Source of the DNA: Pseudomonadota bacterium
Lineage (GTDB): Bacteria > Pseudomonadota > Gammaproteobacteria > Burkholderiales > Burkholderiaceae_C
Assembly: GCA_023460715.1 (NCBI GenBank)
Contig: JAEWPH010000268.1
Location: 1-50,729 of the forward strand
Length of the DNA stretch: 50,729 nucleotides
Reading direction: 5' to 3'
A program made the translations under genes and the position numbers. Shown piece by piece: positions 1-8,874 of the stretch; within the stretch, counting starts at the first letter, position 1; the number at the start of each line of letters is the position of its first letter. The notes beneath the pieces are model-generated. The model searched no databases. It was given only the letters and a program-made list of their open reading frames with translations, and was not told where the DNA came from.

Positions 1-297
1 GCCTGCGGCCGCCAGCGCATCCTCACCGGCGGACTGCCAGGGCGCACCCAGCGGCAGTCCGTAGGGCTGCCCGCCCTGGAACGCTGCGAGCTGTGCCGGA
101 TCGGCCACCCCCGTCGCCGCCAGGCCATCGGACGGCAGTTCGGAACCCTCGGCCATGGAGGCCAGCAGCAGCGAAAAGCCGCCAGAGGTGCCCGTCGCCT
201 GTTCGGCGTTCTGGCTGGAGGCGGACGGCTTGCCGGCGCCGCGCGCGGCGCGCGGTTCGTGCGCGTGTTGCGAAGAGGAGATGCGTGCTTTTTCCAT
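1..297 (-). CDS. fliK: Flagellar hook-length control protein FliK, N-terminal part (cut by window edge)
   Basis: Only the first 99 codons are in the window; the gene continues beyond position 1. The start ATG at 297 is preceded by AGGAG seven bases upstream and lies one base after the fliJ stop, so the two are probably coupled. The visible part is rich in Ala, Ser, Gly and Gln with no structured motif, as expected for the secreted, disordered N-terminal half of FliK. FliK measures hook length and switches the export gate (FlhB) from rod/hook to filament substrates. The assignment rests on position after fliJ in the fliFGHIJK order; the conserved C-terminal domain is not visible. Confidence 0.75.
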   Translation of the reverse strand, partial: MEKARISSSQHAHEPRAARGAGKPSASSQNAEQATGTSGGFSLLLASMAEGSELPSDGLAATGVADPAQLAAFQGGQPYGLPLGAPWQSAGEDALAAAG

Positions 298-298
298 G

Positions 299-763
299 TC
301 AAAACTCCTGGCCCAGCGGGCCGCTGGCGGCATTCCTGAACTGCAGCGATGCGCGCTCGTCGGTCTGCTTCTGATCCCTGCGCGACTGGGCTTGCTCCAT
401 GTCGCGCCGCCGCTTCTCCACCACCTTCTTCAGGCTGGCCACCCGCAGCTCGGCCTGCAGCAGGGCCTGCGCCGCAGCATCCACCCGGCCGTCCTGGTCT
501 CCCACCGCGCCGGACTGCAGGCCGATGGCGTGCGCAAGGCGATCCATGAACTGGTAGTGGTGGTACATCACCTCGGGCTTGATGGCCGCATCGGCCCGCA
601 TGCCCCAGCGGCCCTGCGTTTCCTGCGCATAGCCTGCCAGCTGGTCGAGCTGCTGCTGCGCGGCGTAGCGGGCATGGCGTGCGTCCTGCAGCGCTTGGCG
701 GGCGGCGTCGCGCTGGCGCTCTGCCATCTCCACCGCCACCAGGAACGTGTTCAGCGAAGCCAT
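299..763 (-). CDS. fliJ: Flagellar export protein FliJ
   Basis: 154 residues, close to the usual 147-150 of FliJ. The protein is almost wholly helical and highly charged, with heptad-like Ala/Leu/Gln patterns and an Arg/Lys-rich stretch near residues 112-131 (VVEKRRRDMEQAQSRRD), fitting the long antiparallel coiled coil of the family. FliJ sits as a stalk in the FliI hexamer, touches FlhA and helps use the proton motive force for export. It lies 4 bases after fliI and directly before fliK, the classical fliFGHIJK order. Confidence 0.92.
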   Translation of the reverse strand: MASLNTFLVAVEMAERQRDAARQALQDARHARYAAQQQLDQLAGYAQETQGRWGMRADAAIKPEVMYHHYQFMDRLAHAIGLQSGAVGDQDGRVDAAAQALLQAELRVASLKKVVEKRRRDMEQAQSRRDQKQTDERASLQFRNAASGPLGQEF

Positions 764-767
764 GGCG

Positions 768-2162
768 TCAGGCCTCCAGCACGGCCGCCATGGCCGTGAG
801 GGTGTCGTCCATCGGCGCCGCCTCGAACATGTCCTGCTGCAGGAAAGCCGCCATGGCCGGCTGCAGGCGAATGGCGTCGTCCAATTGCGGATCGGAGCCG
901 GCCATGTAGGCGCCCACCTGGATCAGATCCTTGCTCTTCTGGTAGCGGGAGTATGTGGCGCGGAAGCGCCGCGCCATGTCGAAATGTTCGCGCGAGACCA
1001 CGTTGTGCATCACGCGGGAGGCCGATTGCTCGATGTCGATGGCCGGGAAGTGCCCGGTCTCCGCCAGCGCCCGCGACAGCACGAAATGGCCGTCCAGGAT
1101 GGCGCGCGCCGCATCGGCGATCGGGTCCTGCTGGTCGTCGCCTTCGGAGAGCACGGTGTAGAAGGCCGTGATCGAGCCGACGCCGTGCAGGCCGTTGCCG
1201 CTGCGCTCGACCAGCGCCGGCAGCTTGGCGAAGCAGCTCGGCGGGTAGCCCTTGGTGGCCGGGGGCTCGCCGATGGCCAGGGCGATCTCGCGCTGGGCCA
1301 TGGCGTAGCGGGTGAGCGAGTCCATGAGCAGCAGCACGTGCTGGCCCTTGTCGCGGAAGTGCTCGGCAATGGCCGTGGCGTAGGCCGCGCCCTGCATGCG
1401 CAGCAGCGGCGGCGCATCCGCGGGGGCGGCCACCACGACCGCACGGCCCCGGTCGCTCTCGCCCAGGATGTCCTCCACGAATTCCTTCACCTCACGCCCG
1501 CGCTCGCCGATCAGCCCGACCACGATCACGTCGGCCTGGGTGTAGCGGGCCATCATGCCCAGCAGCACGCTCTTGCCCACGCCGGAGCCGGCGAACAGGC
1601 CCAGCCGCTGCCCGCGGCCCACGGTCAGCAGGGCATTGATGGCGCGCACGCCGGTGTCGAGCGTCTCGCGGACGGGGTCGCGGTCCATGGCATTGATCTG
1701 GCGCCGGTCCATGGGCTCGGATGTAACGTTGTGCAGGGGGCCGCCGTGGTCCAGCGGCGTGCCCTGCGAATCCACCACGCGGCCGAGCAGCCCGTCGCCC
1801 ATGGGCAGGCGCAGCATGCCGGCCCCACCCGTGGGGCGCACCTCTTCGCCCAACCGCGGCGAAGGCACATACGGCGCGGCAGGGGTGACGCGCGCGCCGC
1901 TGGACAGGCCATGGATGTCGCCGGCCGGCATCAGAAAAGCCTTGTCGGCGGAAAAACCCACCACTTCGGCGAGCACCGGCTCCTGCTCGGGCATCTGCAC
2001 CAGGCACTGCGAACCCACGGGCACGCGGATGCCGGCGGCCTCCAGCACCAGGCCGGTGAGCCGTGTGAGCGTGCCGCGCGTCTCCAGTGGCGTGCCGTCG
2101 GCCAGGCGGCCGCGCGCATCGCCGATGAAGCGGTCCCAGTCCTGGGCGTCCTTAATCGCCAT
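768..2162 (-). CDS. fliI: Flagellum-specific ATPase FliI
   Basis: 464 residues. The P-loop AGSGVGKS is at about 191-198, and the Walker B region ([11 protein letters not shown]) and the type III ATPase signature region ([10 protein letters not shown]) follow. FliI is the hexameric ATPase at the cytoplasmic face of the flagellar type III export apparatus. It is related to F1-ATPase beta and works with FliH and FliJ. A longer reading to 2294 is open, but the extension is an Arg/Trp-rich shadow of fliH. ATG 2162 gives the normal family length and an 11-base overlap with the end of fliH, pointing to translational coupling. Confidence 0.96.
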   Translation of the reverse strand: MAIKDAQDWDRFIGDARGRLADGTPLETRGTLTRLTGLVLEAAGIRVPVGSQCLVQMPEQEPVLAEVVGFSADKAFLMPAGDIHGLSSGARVTPAAPYVPSPRLGEEVRPTGGAGMLRLPMGDGLLGRVVDSQGTPLDHGGPLHNVTSEPMDRRQINAMDRDPVRETLDTGVRAINALLTVGRGQRLGLFAGSGVGKSVLLGMMARYTQADVIVVGLIGERGREVKEFVEDILGESDRGRAVVVAAPADAPPLLRMQGAAYATAIAEHFRDKGQHVLLLMDSLTRYAMAQREIALAIGEPPATKGYPPSCFAKLPALVERSGNGLHGVGSITAFYTVLSEGDDQQDPIADAARAILDGHFVLSRALAETGHFPAIDIEQSASRVMHNVVSREHFDMARRFRATYSRYQKSKDLIQVGAYMAGSDPQLDDAIRLQPAMAAFLQQDMFEAAPMDDTLTAMAAVLEA

Positions 2163-2883
2163 GGCCGCCGTCCTGCTGCCATGCGGAGGCCAGCCCCAGC
2201 GCAGCGATGGCACGGCGCCAGCGCTTGTCCAGGGAGCCATCCACCACCGTGCCGGCCGACTCCACCAGGCAATCGCCCGGCAGGACGGCGGCATCGGCCA
2301 GCCAGTGCACCTTGGTGGCGGCGAATTCCTCGCGCAGCGGCTGCTCCAGCGCCTCCCAGTCCTGTGGGTTCAGCCGCACGGTGACCGGCCGAGCCTCGCC
2401 CACCAGCATGCCCAGCGCTTCGCGCACCACCGGCAGCAGGGCCTGGGGGTTGCCCGACACTTCCCGGCGGACCACCTGGCGGGCGATGTCGCAAGCCAGT
2501 GCCAAGACCTCCTGCGCCATGCGCTGCTGCATGTCGTTCAGCCCCGACTCCAGGGCGCCGGCCAATTGCGCCAGCCGGTCGGCGGCCTCGCGCCCCTGAC
2601 CGGCCACATAGTCGTCCATGCGCTGCTGCCACTCCAGGCCGGCCTGGGCCCGACCTTCCTCGGCGCCGCGCGCAAACCCCTCCTCGCGCGCCTGCTCCAG
2701 CAGCGCGAGGTGCGCGGCCTCGCTGATGCCCGGGGCTGGCAGGGGGGCGTCCGGCTCGGCCGGGGTGGCCGGCAGCACGGGTTCGGAGCCGTCCACGGCG
2801 CCGAAGTGCCAGCGCGTGACGTCGCCGACCTCTTCGCTGGGAATGAACCGCGTGTAGTAGCGCGAATTAGACGAATGCGTCAT
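2152..2883 (-). CDS. fliH: Flagellar assembly protein FliH
   Basis: 243 residues, typical for FliH. The N-terminus is aromatic (SRYYTRFIP at 7-15), as in FliH proteins that dock to the C-ring/FlhA. A helical middle with small-residue spacing (about 60-80, [12 protein letters not shown]) matches the GxxxG-type FliH segment. The C-terminal half ([15 protein letters not shown], then VRLNPQDW) resembles the V-type ATPase E-subunit-like FliH domain. FliH holds FliI as a FliH2-FliI complex. The start overlaps the fliG end by 17 bases and the end overlaps the fliI start, so fliG-fliH-fliI are tightly packed. Confidence 0.93.
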   Translation of the reverse strand: MTHSSNSRYYTRFIPSEEVGDVTRWHFGAVDGSEPVLPATPAEPDAPLPAPGISEAAHLALLEQAREEGFARGAEEGRAQAGLEWQQRMDDYVAGQGREAADRLAQLAGALESGLNDMQQRMAQEVLALACDIARQVVRREVSGNPQALLPVVREALGMLVGEARPVTVRLNPQDWEALEQPLREEFAATKVHWLADAAVLPGDCLVESAGTVVDGSLDKRWRRAIAALGLASAWQQDGGHGD

Positions 2884-3862
2884 CGCCGCCGCCTCCGATC
2901 ACGATCTGGCCTTCGTCCGACAGGCGGCGCACGGTCTTGAGAATTTCCTTCTGCTGCGCCTCCACCTCGGACAGCCGCATCGGGCCGCGCGATTCCAGGT
3001 CTTCGCGCAGGGCCTCGGCGGCGCGCGACGACATGTTGGACAGGAACTTCTCGCGCAGCTCGGGCTGGGCGCCCTTGAGGGCCACGACCAGGGTTTCCGA
3101 AGCGACCTCGCGCAGCACGGTTTGGATGGCGCGGTCGTCGAGCTTCATCACGTCGTCGAACACGAACATCTTGTCCATGATCTTCTGCGCCAGGTCGGGA
3201 TCGAAGCCGCGGATGGACTCGATCACCACGCCGTCCATGCCCGAGCCCAGCAGGTTGATGATCTCTGCTGCCGCCTTCACGCCGCCCAGCGAGCTCTTGC
3301 GCACCTTGTCGCCGCCCGCCAGCACCTTGAACAGCACTTCGTTCAGATCCTTGAGGGCCGTGGGCTGGATCCCCTCCAGCGTAGCCACGCGCAGCAGTAC
3401 TTCGCTGCGCTGGCGGTCGGTCAGCTGCATGAGGATGGCCGACGACTGGTCCGGATCCAGATGGACCAGGATGGCGGCGACGATCTGGGGGTGTTCATTG
3501 CGCAGCAGTTCGGCGACGGACAGCGGGTCCATCCACTTCAGGCTTTCGATGCCAGACACGTCGCCGCCCTGCAGGATGCGGTCGATCAGCAGGGCGGCCT
3601 TGTCATCGCCCAGGGCGCGCTTGAGCACCGAGCGCACGTAGTTGCTGGTGTCCGACACCAGCAGGCTCTGAGCCGCTGCGTCGTTGGAGAAGCGGTTGAT
3701 GACCGAGTCCACCTTGTCCTTGGAAACCGACTTCATGCGGGCGATGGTTTCGCCCAGCTTCTGCACCTCTTTGGGCGACAGGTGCTTGAAGACCTCGGCA
3801 GCCTCTTCCTCGCCGAGGGACATCAGCATGATCGCGGCGTCGTTGAGGCCCTGCTCGTCCAT
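2867..3862 (-). CDS. fliG: Flagellar motor switch protein FliG
   Basis: 331 residues, exactly the usual FliG size. The N-terminal domain (binds FliF) begins MDEQGLNDAAIMLMSLGEEEAAEVF; the middle domain has the EHPQ motif (NEHPQIVAAILVHL), and the C-terminal domain carries the charged rotor helix (DDRAIQTVLREV) that faces MotA. FliG forms the top of the C-ring and generates torque with the MotA/MotB stators encoded at 11-13 kb. It follows fliF after 27 bases in the same operon. Confidence 0.97.
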   Translation of the reverse strand: MDEQGLNDAAIMLMSLGEEEAAEVFKHLSPKEVQKLGETIARMKSVSKDKVDSVINRFSNDAAAQSLLVSDTSNYVRSVLKRALGDDKAALLIDRILQGGDVSGIESLKWMDPLSVAELLRNEHPQIVAAILVHLDPDQSSAILMQLTDRQRSEVLLRVATLEGIQPTALKDLNEVLFKVLAGGDKVRKSSLGGVKAAAEIINLLGSGMDGVVIESIRGFDPDLAQKIMDKMFVFDDVMKLDDRAIQTVLREVASETLVVALKGAQPELREKFLSNMSSRAAEALREDLESRGPMRLSEVEAQQKEILKTVRRLSDEGQIVIGGGGDDAFV

Positions 3863-3889
3863 AGAAAACTCGCTCTCGCTAGTGGCGGA

Positions 3890-5587
3890 TCAATCGCCGT
3901 TGACCCAGGTCTTGAGGATGTTGGCCACGGCCACCGGGTTCTGCTTGGCCAGCGTACGGGCATCCTCCAGGCGCAGTTGCTCGGGCGTGGCGGGCAGATC
4001 CTCGGCGCGGGTGGGCGCGGGCAGGGCCGGGCGTTCGAGCGCCTCCGACTCCAGCGCATCGAGCTGGCCGCCCTGGCCGCCAGCGACCACCGGCACGGCG
4101 CGGGGCTTGCCCATGCCCTTGATGGCCGGACGCACCAGGCCCAGCAGGATGAGCGCCGCGAACAGGGAGATGCCAAGCGGCCAGCCCAGGCTCTTGGCCA
4201 GCTCCACCATCTCGGGCTGCTTCCACAGCGGCAGGTCAGCGGTTTGCAAATCTTCCACCAGGAAGGGCGTGTTCATCAGGTTGACCGAGTCGCCGCGCTC
4301 GCTGTTGAAGCCGATGGTCTCACGCACCAGCGCGGTCATCTGCTCCAGTTGCTGGGGCGTCAGCGCCTTGGTGACCGGCGGCTTGCCGGCGCCGTCGCTG
4401 GCGGCCTGGTAGTTGACCACCACGGCCGCGCTCACCCGCTTGATGGCGCCGCTGCCGCCGCGCGTGACGCGGGTGGTCTTGTCAACTTCGTAGTTGGTGA
4501 TGGATTCGCGCTTGTTGTTGGCGATCTGGGCACCCTGCTGGCCGGCCGCCGTGGGCGCCGGGTTGGCACCATTGACGGGCGCGGTGGAAGGCTGGGGCGG
4601 CTGGTTCGTCGTGGCGCCGGGCACACCGGTGGGCGGCTGGGCATTGCCCTGCTGGCCGGAGCTTTCGACGATCTGCTGGCTGCGCACGGCGCTGGCGTCC
4701 GGCGTCTGGTTGGGGCGGTGCTGCTCGGAAGTGGACTCCGTCTGGCTGAAGTCCACCTCGGCCGTCACCTGCGCCTTGACGTTGTTCTTGCCCACCACCG
4801 GCTCGAGGATGTCGAGGATGCGGCGGGTGTACTGCTGCTCGATCTGCTGCACGTAGGTCAGCTGCTGGGCATCCACGCCCGTGCCGGCGGCGCCGTCGGG
4901 CGACTGCGAGAGCAGTTTGCCCGTGTCGTCCAGCACGCTCACGGCCGTGGGCGACATTTCAGGCACGCTGGACGCCACCAGGTGCACGATACCGGCCAGC
5001 TGTGTGCGGTCGAGGAAGCGGCCCGGGTACAGGCTGAGCAGCACGGAAGCCGAGGGCTTTTGCTGCTCGCGGAAGAAACCGTTCTGGTTGGGCAGGGCCA
5101 GATGCACGCGGGCGCTCTGGACGGACGACAGCGCCTGGATGGAGCGCGTCAGCTCCCCTTCCAGCCCGCGCTGGAAATTCAGGCGCTCCTGGAACTGGGT
5201 CACCCCGAAACGGGTGCTCTCCATCAGCTCGAAGCCGGTCACCGAGCCCTTGGGAAGCCCCTGGGTGGCCAGGCGCAGGCGCACGTCGTGCACCCGGTCG
5301 GCCGGAATCAGGATGGCGCCGCCGCCTTCGGTGTACTTGTAGGGCACGTTCATCGTGGTCAGCTGGGCCACGATCGCACCACCGTCCTTGTCGCTCAGAT
5401 TGGAAAACAGCACCCGGTAGTCCGGCTGGCGGCTGAACACCAGCGCGGCCACGATCCCGGCGATCAGCAGCACGATGCCGGCCCCGGCCTTCAGGCGCGT
5501 GGCACGGTCAAGGGCCGACACCCGCTGCAGCCACGAGGGGCCGGCGGGGGCAGGAGGGATGACAGGGACTTCAGCGACTGCGGACAT
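3890..5587 (-). CDS. fliF: Flagellar MS-ring protein FliF
   Basis: 565 residues, normal for FliF. It has a transmembrane helix at about 35-52, then periplasmic ring-building motifs (PDYRVLFSNLSDKDGGAI, RVHLALPNQNGFFREQQKPSASVLL). A Pro/Ala/Gln-rich variable loop follows at about 310-360, then a second transmembrane helix near 470-490 and a C-terminal tail that binds FliG (ARTLAKQNPVAVANIL at the very end). FliF builds the MS ring, the base of the basal body in the inner membrane. It is the first gene of the minus-strand fliFGHIJK operon and diverges from fliE with 182 bases between. Confidence 0.97.
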   Translation of the reverse strand: MSAVAEVPVIPPAPAGPSWLQRVSALDRATRLKAGAGIVLLIAGIVAALVFSRQPDYRVLFSNLSDKDGGAIVAQLTTMNVPYKYTEGGGAILIPADRVHDVRLRLATQGLPKGSVTGFELMESTRFGVTQFQERLNFQRGLEGELTRSIQALSSVQSARVHLALPNQNGFFREQQKPSASVLLSLYPGRFLDRTQLAGIVHLVASSVPEMSPTAVSVLDDTGKLLSQSPDGAAGTGVDAQQLTYVQQIEQQYTRRILDILEPVVGKNNVKAQVTAEVDFSQTESTSEQHRPNQTPDASAVRSQQIVESSGQQGNAQPPTGVPGATTNQPPQPSTAPVNGANPAPTAAGQQGAQIANNKRESITNYEVDKTTRVTRGGSGAIKRVSAAVVVNYQAASDGAGKPPVTKALTPQQLEQMTALVRETIGFNSERGDSVNLMNTPFLVEDLQTADLPLWKQPEMVELAKSLGWPLGISLFAALILLGLVRPAIKGMGKPRAVPVVAGGQGGQLDALESEALERPALPAPTRAEDLPATPEQLRLEDARTLAKQNPVAVANILKTWVNGD

Positions 5588-5769
5588 CGTGCTTTCCAGT
5601 AGGCAAGCCAGGGCGGGACTCTGGCGGTGGAGCGATTATTGGACAGCCCCCCGCCGACGTTCACCCGATAAAGCGCGCCTTTGTCCATCATTTCACCACG
5701 ATGCCCGCGCCCCGGATGCCTAGGATTGCACCATCCCGCTCCACCCCTGACCACCGAGACCCGACCGCC

Positions 5770-6081
5770 ATGGACCTCCGCATTGCAAGCCCTACCGCCC
5801 CCCTCACGGGCACCGGCCTGGCACGCCGCGTCACCGCGGCCCAGGACGCCCCTCAGGACGCCGGCTTCTCGACGGCGCTGAAAGGCGCCCTGCAGTCGGT
5901 CAGCGCCGCCCAGAACCGGTCCAGCGACCTGCAGCGCGAAGTGCAGCTGGAAAACCCTAACGTCAGCATTGAAGAAACCATGGTGGCCATGCAAAAGGCA
6001 CAGATCGGCTTCCAGGCGACGCTGCACGTGCGCAACCGGATGGTGCAGGCCTACACCGACATCATGAACATGCAGGTGTGA
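5770..6081 (+). CDS. fliE: Flagellar hook-basal body protein FliE
   Basis: 103 residues, the normal size of FliE. The C-terminal half has the family pattern (NVSIEETMVAMQKAQIGFQA, then RNRMVQAYTDIMNMQV). FliE is the small adaptor linking the MS ring to the proximal rod and is the first rod substrate exported. A longer reading from 5701 is open, but ATG 5770 starts where FliE homologues start (MDLRIASPTAP). It is a single-gene unit, divergent from fliF and convergent with fliT, and is followed by a hairpin terminator at 6403-6432. Confidence 0.95.
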   Translation: MDLRIASPTAPLTGTGLARRVTAAQDAPQDAGFSTALKGALQSVSAAQNRSSDLQREVQLENPNVSIEETMVAMQKAQIGFQATLHVRNRMVQAYTDIMNMQV

Positions 6082-6137
6082 CGGCGAAGGCGCCAGCGGG
6101 CGCCCTGCCCGGCCGGCGCGCCCCGCAGGCGGGCGCG

Positions 6138-6206
6138 ATCATTTGCTATTTTATTTATAGCAATTAGCGCTTTACCATATTGGTCTAGAAACCGATTTGG
6201 CTCAAA
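6138..6206. repeat. Comamonadaceae-type intergenic repeat, copy A
   Basis: An AT-rich island in GC-rich DNA containing TTTATAGCAATTAGCGCTTT followed by a variable middle and GGCTCAAAA. It shares the core 'ATAGC-(5-6)-GCGCTT' with copies at about 14195, 31741, 41249 and 50416. It is non-coding here. Confidence 0.6.
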
Positions 6207-6402
6207 ATCTCACTTCACCGCAAGTTCTCCATCCGCCACCCCGGTCCGGCCCCGTTCATTCAGGGACTGCGGCTTCTGTGCACCCGACCTGCGTCGCCCT
6301 GCGGTAACACCCCTGCGGACGCGCACGCAACCCTCTGAAAAAAGCGCATCGCGGACGACGCACGGCTGCGGCGTCTACCACCGGCTGACAACAGGCATTA
6401 AA

Positions 6403-6432
6403 AAAGGCCGGCACCTCACGGCGCCGGCCTTT
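6403..6432. terminator. Bidirectional rho-independent terminator between fliE and fliT
   Basis: Perfect 10-base arms AAAGGCCGGC and GCCGGCCTTT enclose a 10-base loop, with an A-run on the left (6400-6405) giving a U-run for minus-strand transcripts and a short T-run on the right. It lies between the convergent ends of fliE (plus) and fliST (minus), so it can serve both. Confidence 0.85.
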
Positions 6433-6485
6433 CGCTCTCCCACCCTACTTGGTTTGAAATTCCGGGCAGTCCTGACCTCTGGGGG

Positions 6486-6785
6486 TCAGTGCATCATCTG
6501 CGGCTGCCCCTCGAACAGATGTTCGAACTGGGCCAGCCAGGGTTCCGCCAAGCTGCGGATCTGGGCATCGTTGCGCAGGATGCGCTGCATGATGCGCGTC
6601 TTTTCCTTGCGGTGCTCGGGCAGCAGTTCCTGCTCCTGGGACTTGAAGCGCAGTTGCTCGATCAGCACCGCGCAGGTGCCCTCGTGGCGCACGACGCCGT
6701 CCCAGTCTTCCAGCTTGGCGGCCTCCAGCATCTTGGCGCTGCTGTCTTCGATGGCTTTGTAGTAGTCAATCAGCATTTCGGGCAT
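6486..6785 (-). CDS. fliT: FliT-like flagellar export chaperone
   Basis: 99 residues, helical, acidic N-terminal half (YYKAIEDSSAKMLEAAKLEDWDGVV) followed by a basic middle helix (HRKEKTRIMQRIL), the layout of FliT-family chaperones. FliT escorts the filament cap FliD and, in enterobacteria, also binds FlhDC. It starts one base after the fliS stop and ends at the terminator, so fliS-fliT form a two-gene unit. Sequence resemblance to enterobacterial FliT is weak; the name rests on size, fold pattern and position. Confidence 0.78.
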   Translation of the reverse strand: MPEMLIDYYKAIEDSSAKMLEAAKLEDWDGVVRHEGTCAVLIEQLRFKSQEQELLPEHRKEKTRIMQRILRNDAQIRSLAEPWLAQFEHLFEGQPQMMH

Positions 6786-6786
6786 T

Positions 6787-7197
6787 TCAAACTCCCCGGC
6801 CTGGCATGGCGCCGATCTGCTCCCAGCTCTGGGCCACGGGAGCGATCAAACCGAGGATTTCCTCAATCATGGATGCGTCGTTTTTGAGATTCGCCAGCGT
6901 CAGGCGCCGGCTGGAGTAATCGTAGAGCGAGGCCAGGTTGGCCGCGACATCGCCGCCCTGGTTGAGGTCCAGGCCGGCCTTCAGCCCTTCTTCAAGAATG
7001 CGGACAGCCTTGCCCAGCTGCCGCCCCTTTTCGTTGATGTCTCCCCGCTGGAGAGCACCTTGGGCGGCGATGAGGGATTGCGTCAGACCGTCGAAAAGCA
7101 TCTTGATCAACATATGCGGTGATGCCCCTGCCACCAGGGACTGCACCCCGACCTGGCGGTAGGCCATGGCTGCGCGTGAACTGACTGGGGTAAACAT
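6787..7197 (-). CDS. fliS: Flagellin export chaperone FliS
   Basis: 136 residues from ATG 7197, normal for FliS. The family motif near the N-terminus (AYRQVGVQSLVAGASPHMLIKMLFDG) and the helical bundle (SLYDYSSRRLTLANLKND) are clear. FliS binds the C-terminal helix of flagellin in the cytoplasm and keeps it unpolymerised until export. An upstream in-frame start at 7212 exists, but AAGGAG lies six bases before 7197 inside that extension, so 7197 is preferred. A sigma-28 promoter lies just upstream. Confidence 0.95.
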   Translation of the reverse strand: MFTPVSSRAAMAYRQVGVQSLVAGASPHMLIKMLFDGLTQSLIAAQGALQRGDINEKGRQLGKAVRILEEGLKAGLDLNQGGDVAANLASLYDYSSRRLTLANLKNDASMIEEILGLIAPVAQSWEQIGAMPGRGV

Positions 7198-7229
7198 CGA
7201 CGACTCCTTCATGCTCCGTATTACCTTTC

Positions 7230-7256
7230 ATATCGGCGGAGTGGTCGGAAACTTGA
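7230..7256 (-). promoter_or_regulatory. Sigma-28 (FliA) promoter for fliS-fliT
   Basis: On the minus strand the sequence reads TCAA-N15-GCCGATAT, seven of eight bases of the GCCGATAA -10 element with the required 15-base spacer and a one-mismatch -35. It lies about 33 bases before the fliS start. Confidence 0.8.
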
Positions 7257-7319
7257 AGACTTCTCGACGTAAAACACCATCGTCTGCCACAGCGAAACCC
7301 ACAGGCTGCGCTCAGCCCA

Positions 7320-8720
7320 TCAGCTCTTGTTCCACATGGTCACCTGCTGACCGATATAGGAGTTCAGAGCCGTCAGGGAGGCCATCTTGGTGTCCAGTGC
7401 CTGGTATTTCTCGCGCAGCTGCTTCTCTACACGGCTGGCGCGGTCGTTGACGCGGTCCTGCTCGTCGGAATTGCGCTTGACGGCGGAATTCAGCGCATTG
7501 GTCTTGTTCTCGATGGTGCCCTCGACCCCCAGCGCCTTGGTGGCGAAGGACCTGACCTTCGTCCCCAGGCCCTCGACGCCCTCGCCGCCGGCAAACATGG
7601 CCTGCAGGGCGGAAGGATTCTTCAGCGCGGCGGTGAGCTTGGAGTCGTTGATGACCATCTTGCCGCCCTTCTGGATGTCCACACCGATGTCGGCCAGGCG
7701 CGCAAAGGCGCCGCCCGCGGTGGAGGAGGCAACCACCGAGCGCAGAGCGTTCTGCAGTCCCACCGTCGTACTGTCGCCCTGCAAGGCCCCAGCCGTCTTG
7801 GACGCTTCGTCATACTTCGTAGAAGAACCCAGCAGATCGTTCAAGGCGTTGTAGGCCGTAACGAAATCCTGGACACCTTTCTTCAACGCGTCGGTGTCCG
7901 TGCTCACCGTCACCACGGCCGGGCCGGTCGTGGTCGTGACCTGGGACACGGTGAAGCTCAATCCCGGCAGCGTGTCGGTGAAGGCGTTGGTGGTGGACGA
8001 AACGGAGATGCCGTTGATCGTGGCCTGAGCGTTCTTGCCGTACTGCACTGCATTGGCGGCCATGCCCTGGCCGGGCGCGGACTCCGGATCGAAGGCCAGA
8101 GAGGACAACGCGCTGTCGGACGACTGAACACGAAAGCCGGTCGACTCGCCCGTGGCACTGGAGCGGAACAGCAGGCGCTCGCCCGACGCATCGCGAAGGA
8201 CCGAGGCGGTCACGCCGCTGTTGGCCTTGTTGATCTTGCTGGCGATATCGCTGAGCGTGTCGGTATCCTTGACTTCGACCGACACGGCCGAGGCACTGCC
8301 GGCGGCGAACTGCTCCGACCCGGCGGCGCCCGACCACGTCCCCAGTTGGATGGACAGGGTGCCGGCACCGAGCTTGGTGTCTTTGGGAACTGCCGAGGAA
8401 GACGTGGACTGCGCCTGTGCCAGCTGGCTCACGCCGATGTCATAGGAGGCGCCTTGAGCCGCACTGGTGACCGTGGCGGACACCGCGCTGCTGGACGACG
8501 TCGCCACCTTGGAGTTCCACGTGGCCGACTGCCCCAGCTTGTTCGCCGCATCGGACAGGGTCGACATCAGCGACTTGATCCGCGCATAGGTCGATATCTG
8601 GGAATTGACCGCCGTCGCCTTGGTTTGCAGGGTCTGGAGCGGCTTCTTTTCCAACGCCACGAGTTGCGTGATGACGGATTCGTCGATACCGCTGGCAATA
8701 CCCAGGGATGAAAGGGCCAT
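7320..8720 (-). CDS. fliD: Flagellar filament cap protein FliD (hook-associated protein 2)
   Basis: 466 residues. The N-terminus (SSLGIASGIDESVITQLVALEK) and following QTKATAVNSQISTYARIKS are typical of the FliD_N coiled region. The middle Ser/Thr/Ala-rich part forms the surface domains, and the C-terminal coiled region ends in NSYIGQQVTMWNKS. FliD forms the cap at the filament tip, where flagellin monomers are folded in. It is transcribed alone from its own sigma-28 promoter, between the flagellins and fliST. No lesions were seen. Confidence 0.95.
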   Translation of the reverse strand: MALSSLGIASGIDESVITQLVALEKKPLQTLQTKATAVNSQISTYARIKSLMSTLSDAANKLGQSATWNSKVATSSSSAVSATVTSAAQGASYDIGVSQLAQAQSTSSSAVPKDTKLGAGTLSIQLGTWSGAAGSEQFAAGSASAVSVEVKDTDTLSDIASKINKANSGVTASVLRDASGERLLFRSSATGESTGFRVQSSDSALSSLAFDPESAPGQGMAANAVQYGKNAQATINGISVSSTTNAFTDTLPGLSFTVSQVTTTTGPAVVTVSTDTDALKKGVQDFVTAYNALNDLLGSSTKYDEASKTAGALQGDSTTVGLQNALRSVVASSTAGGAFARLADIGVDIQKGGKMVINDSKLTAALKNPSALQAMFAGGEGVEGLGTKVRSFATKALGVEGTIENKTNALNSAVKRNSDEQDRVNDRASRVEKQLREKYQALDTKMASLTALNSYIGQQVTMWNKS

Positions 8721-8817
8721 CTTGACTCTCCTGAAACGAAAACCGGGCCGCGAGGCCAGCCAGGGGCCTACCTCGCGGATCGAGCGACGCCAGGAACATC
8801 ACCAGGCATCAAGCACG

Positions 8818-8844
8818 TTTTCGGCTGCCTTGCGGGAAACTTGA
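8818..8844 (-). promoter_or_regulatory. Sigma-28 (FliA) promoter for fliD
   Basis: Minus strand reads TCAA-N15-GCCGAAAA, one mismatch in each element and the exact 15-base spacer. It lies about 98 bases upstream of the fliD start and downstream of the first flagellin stop. Confidence 0.78.
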
Positions 8845-8874
8845 GGGTTCACCCGCCCGCCGAACCTGGCCCGT

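Larger units (their letters stand above)
6082..6485. other. Intergenic region between fliE and fliT: repeat plus bidirectional terminator
   Basis: 404 bases without a convincing gene. It holds an AT-rich repeat copy (about 6138-6206) and a GC hairpin terminator (6403-6432), described separately. Between them (6210-6390) no open frame with family resemblance, promoter or RNA structure was recognised. Confidence 0.6.

Noticed and set aside
747..2384. 545-codon plus-strand open frame opposite fliI
   Set aside because: Antisense shadow; fliI on the other strand is complete with all ATPase motifs.
3122..5602. 826-codon plus-strand open frame opposite fliG and fliF
   Set aside because: It is the His/Gly/Ala-rich mirror of well-supported fliG and fliF in GC-rich DNA. 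It has no ribosome site or family resemblance.
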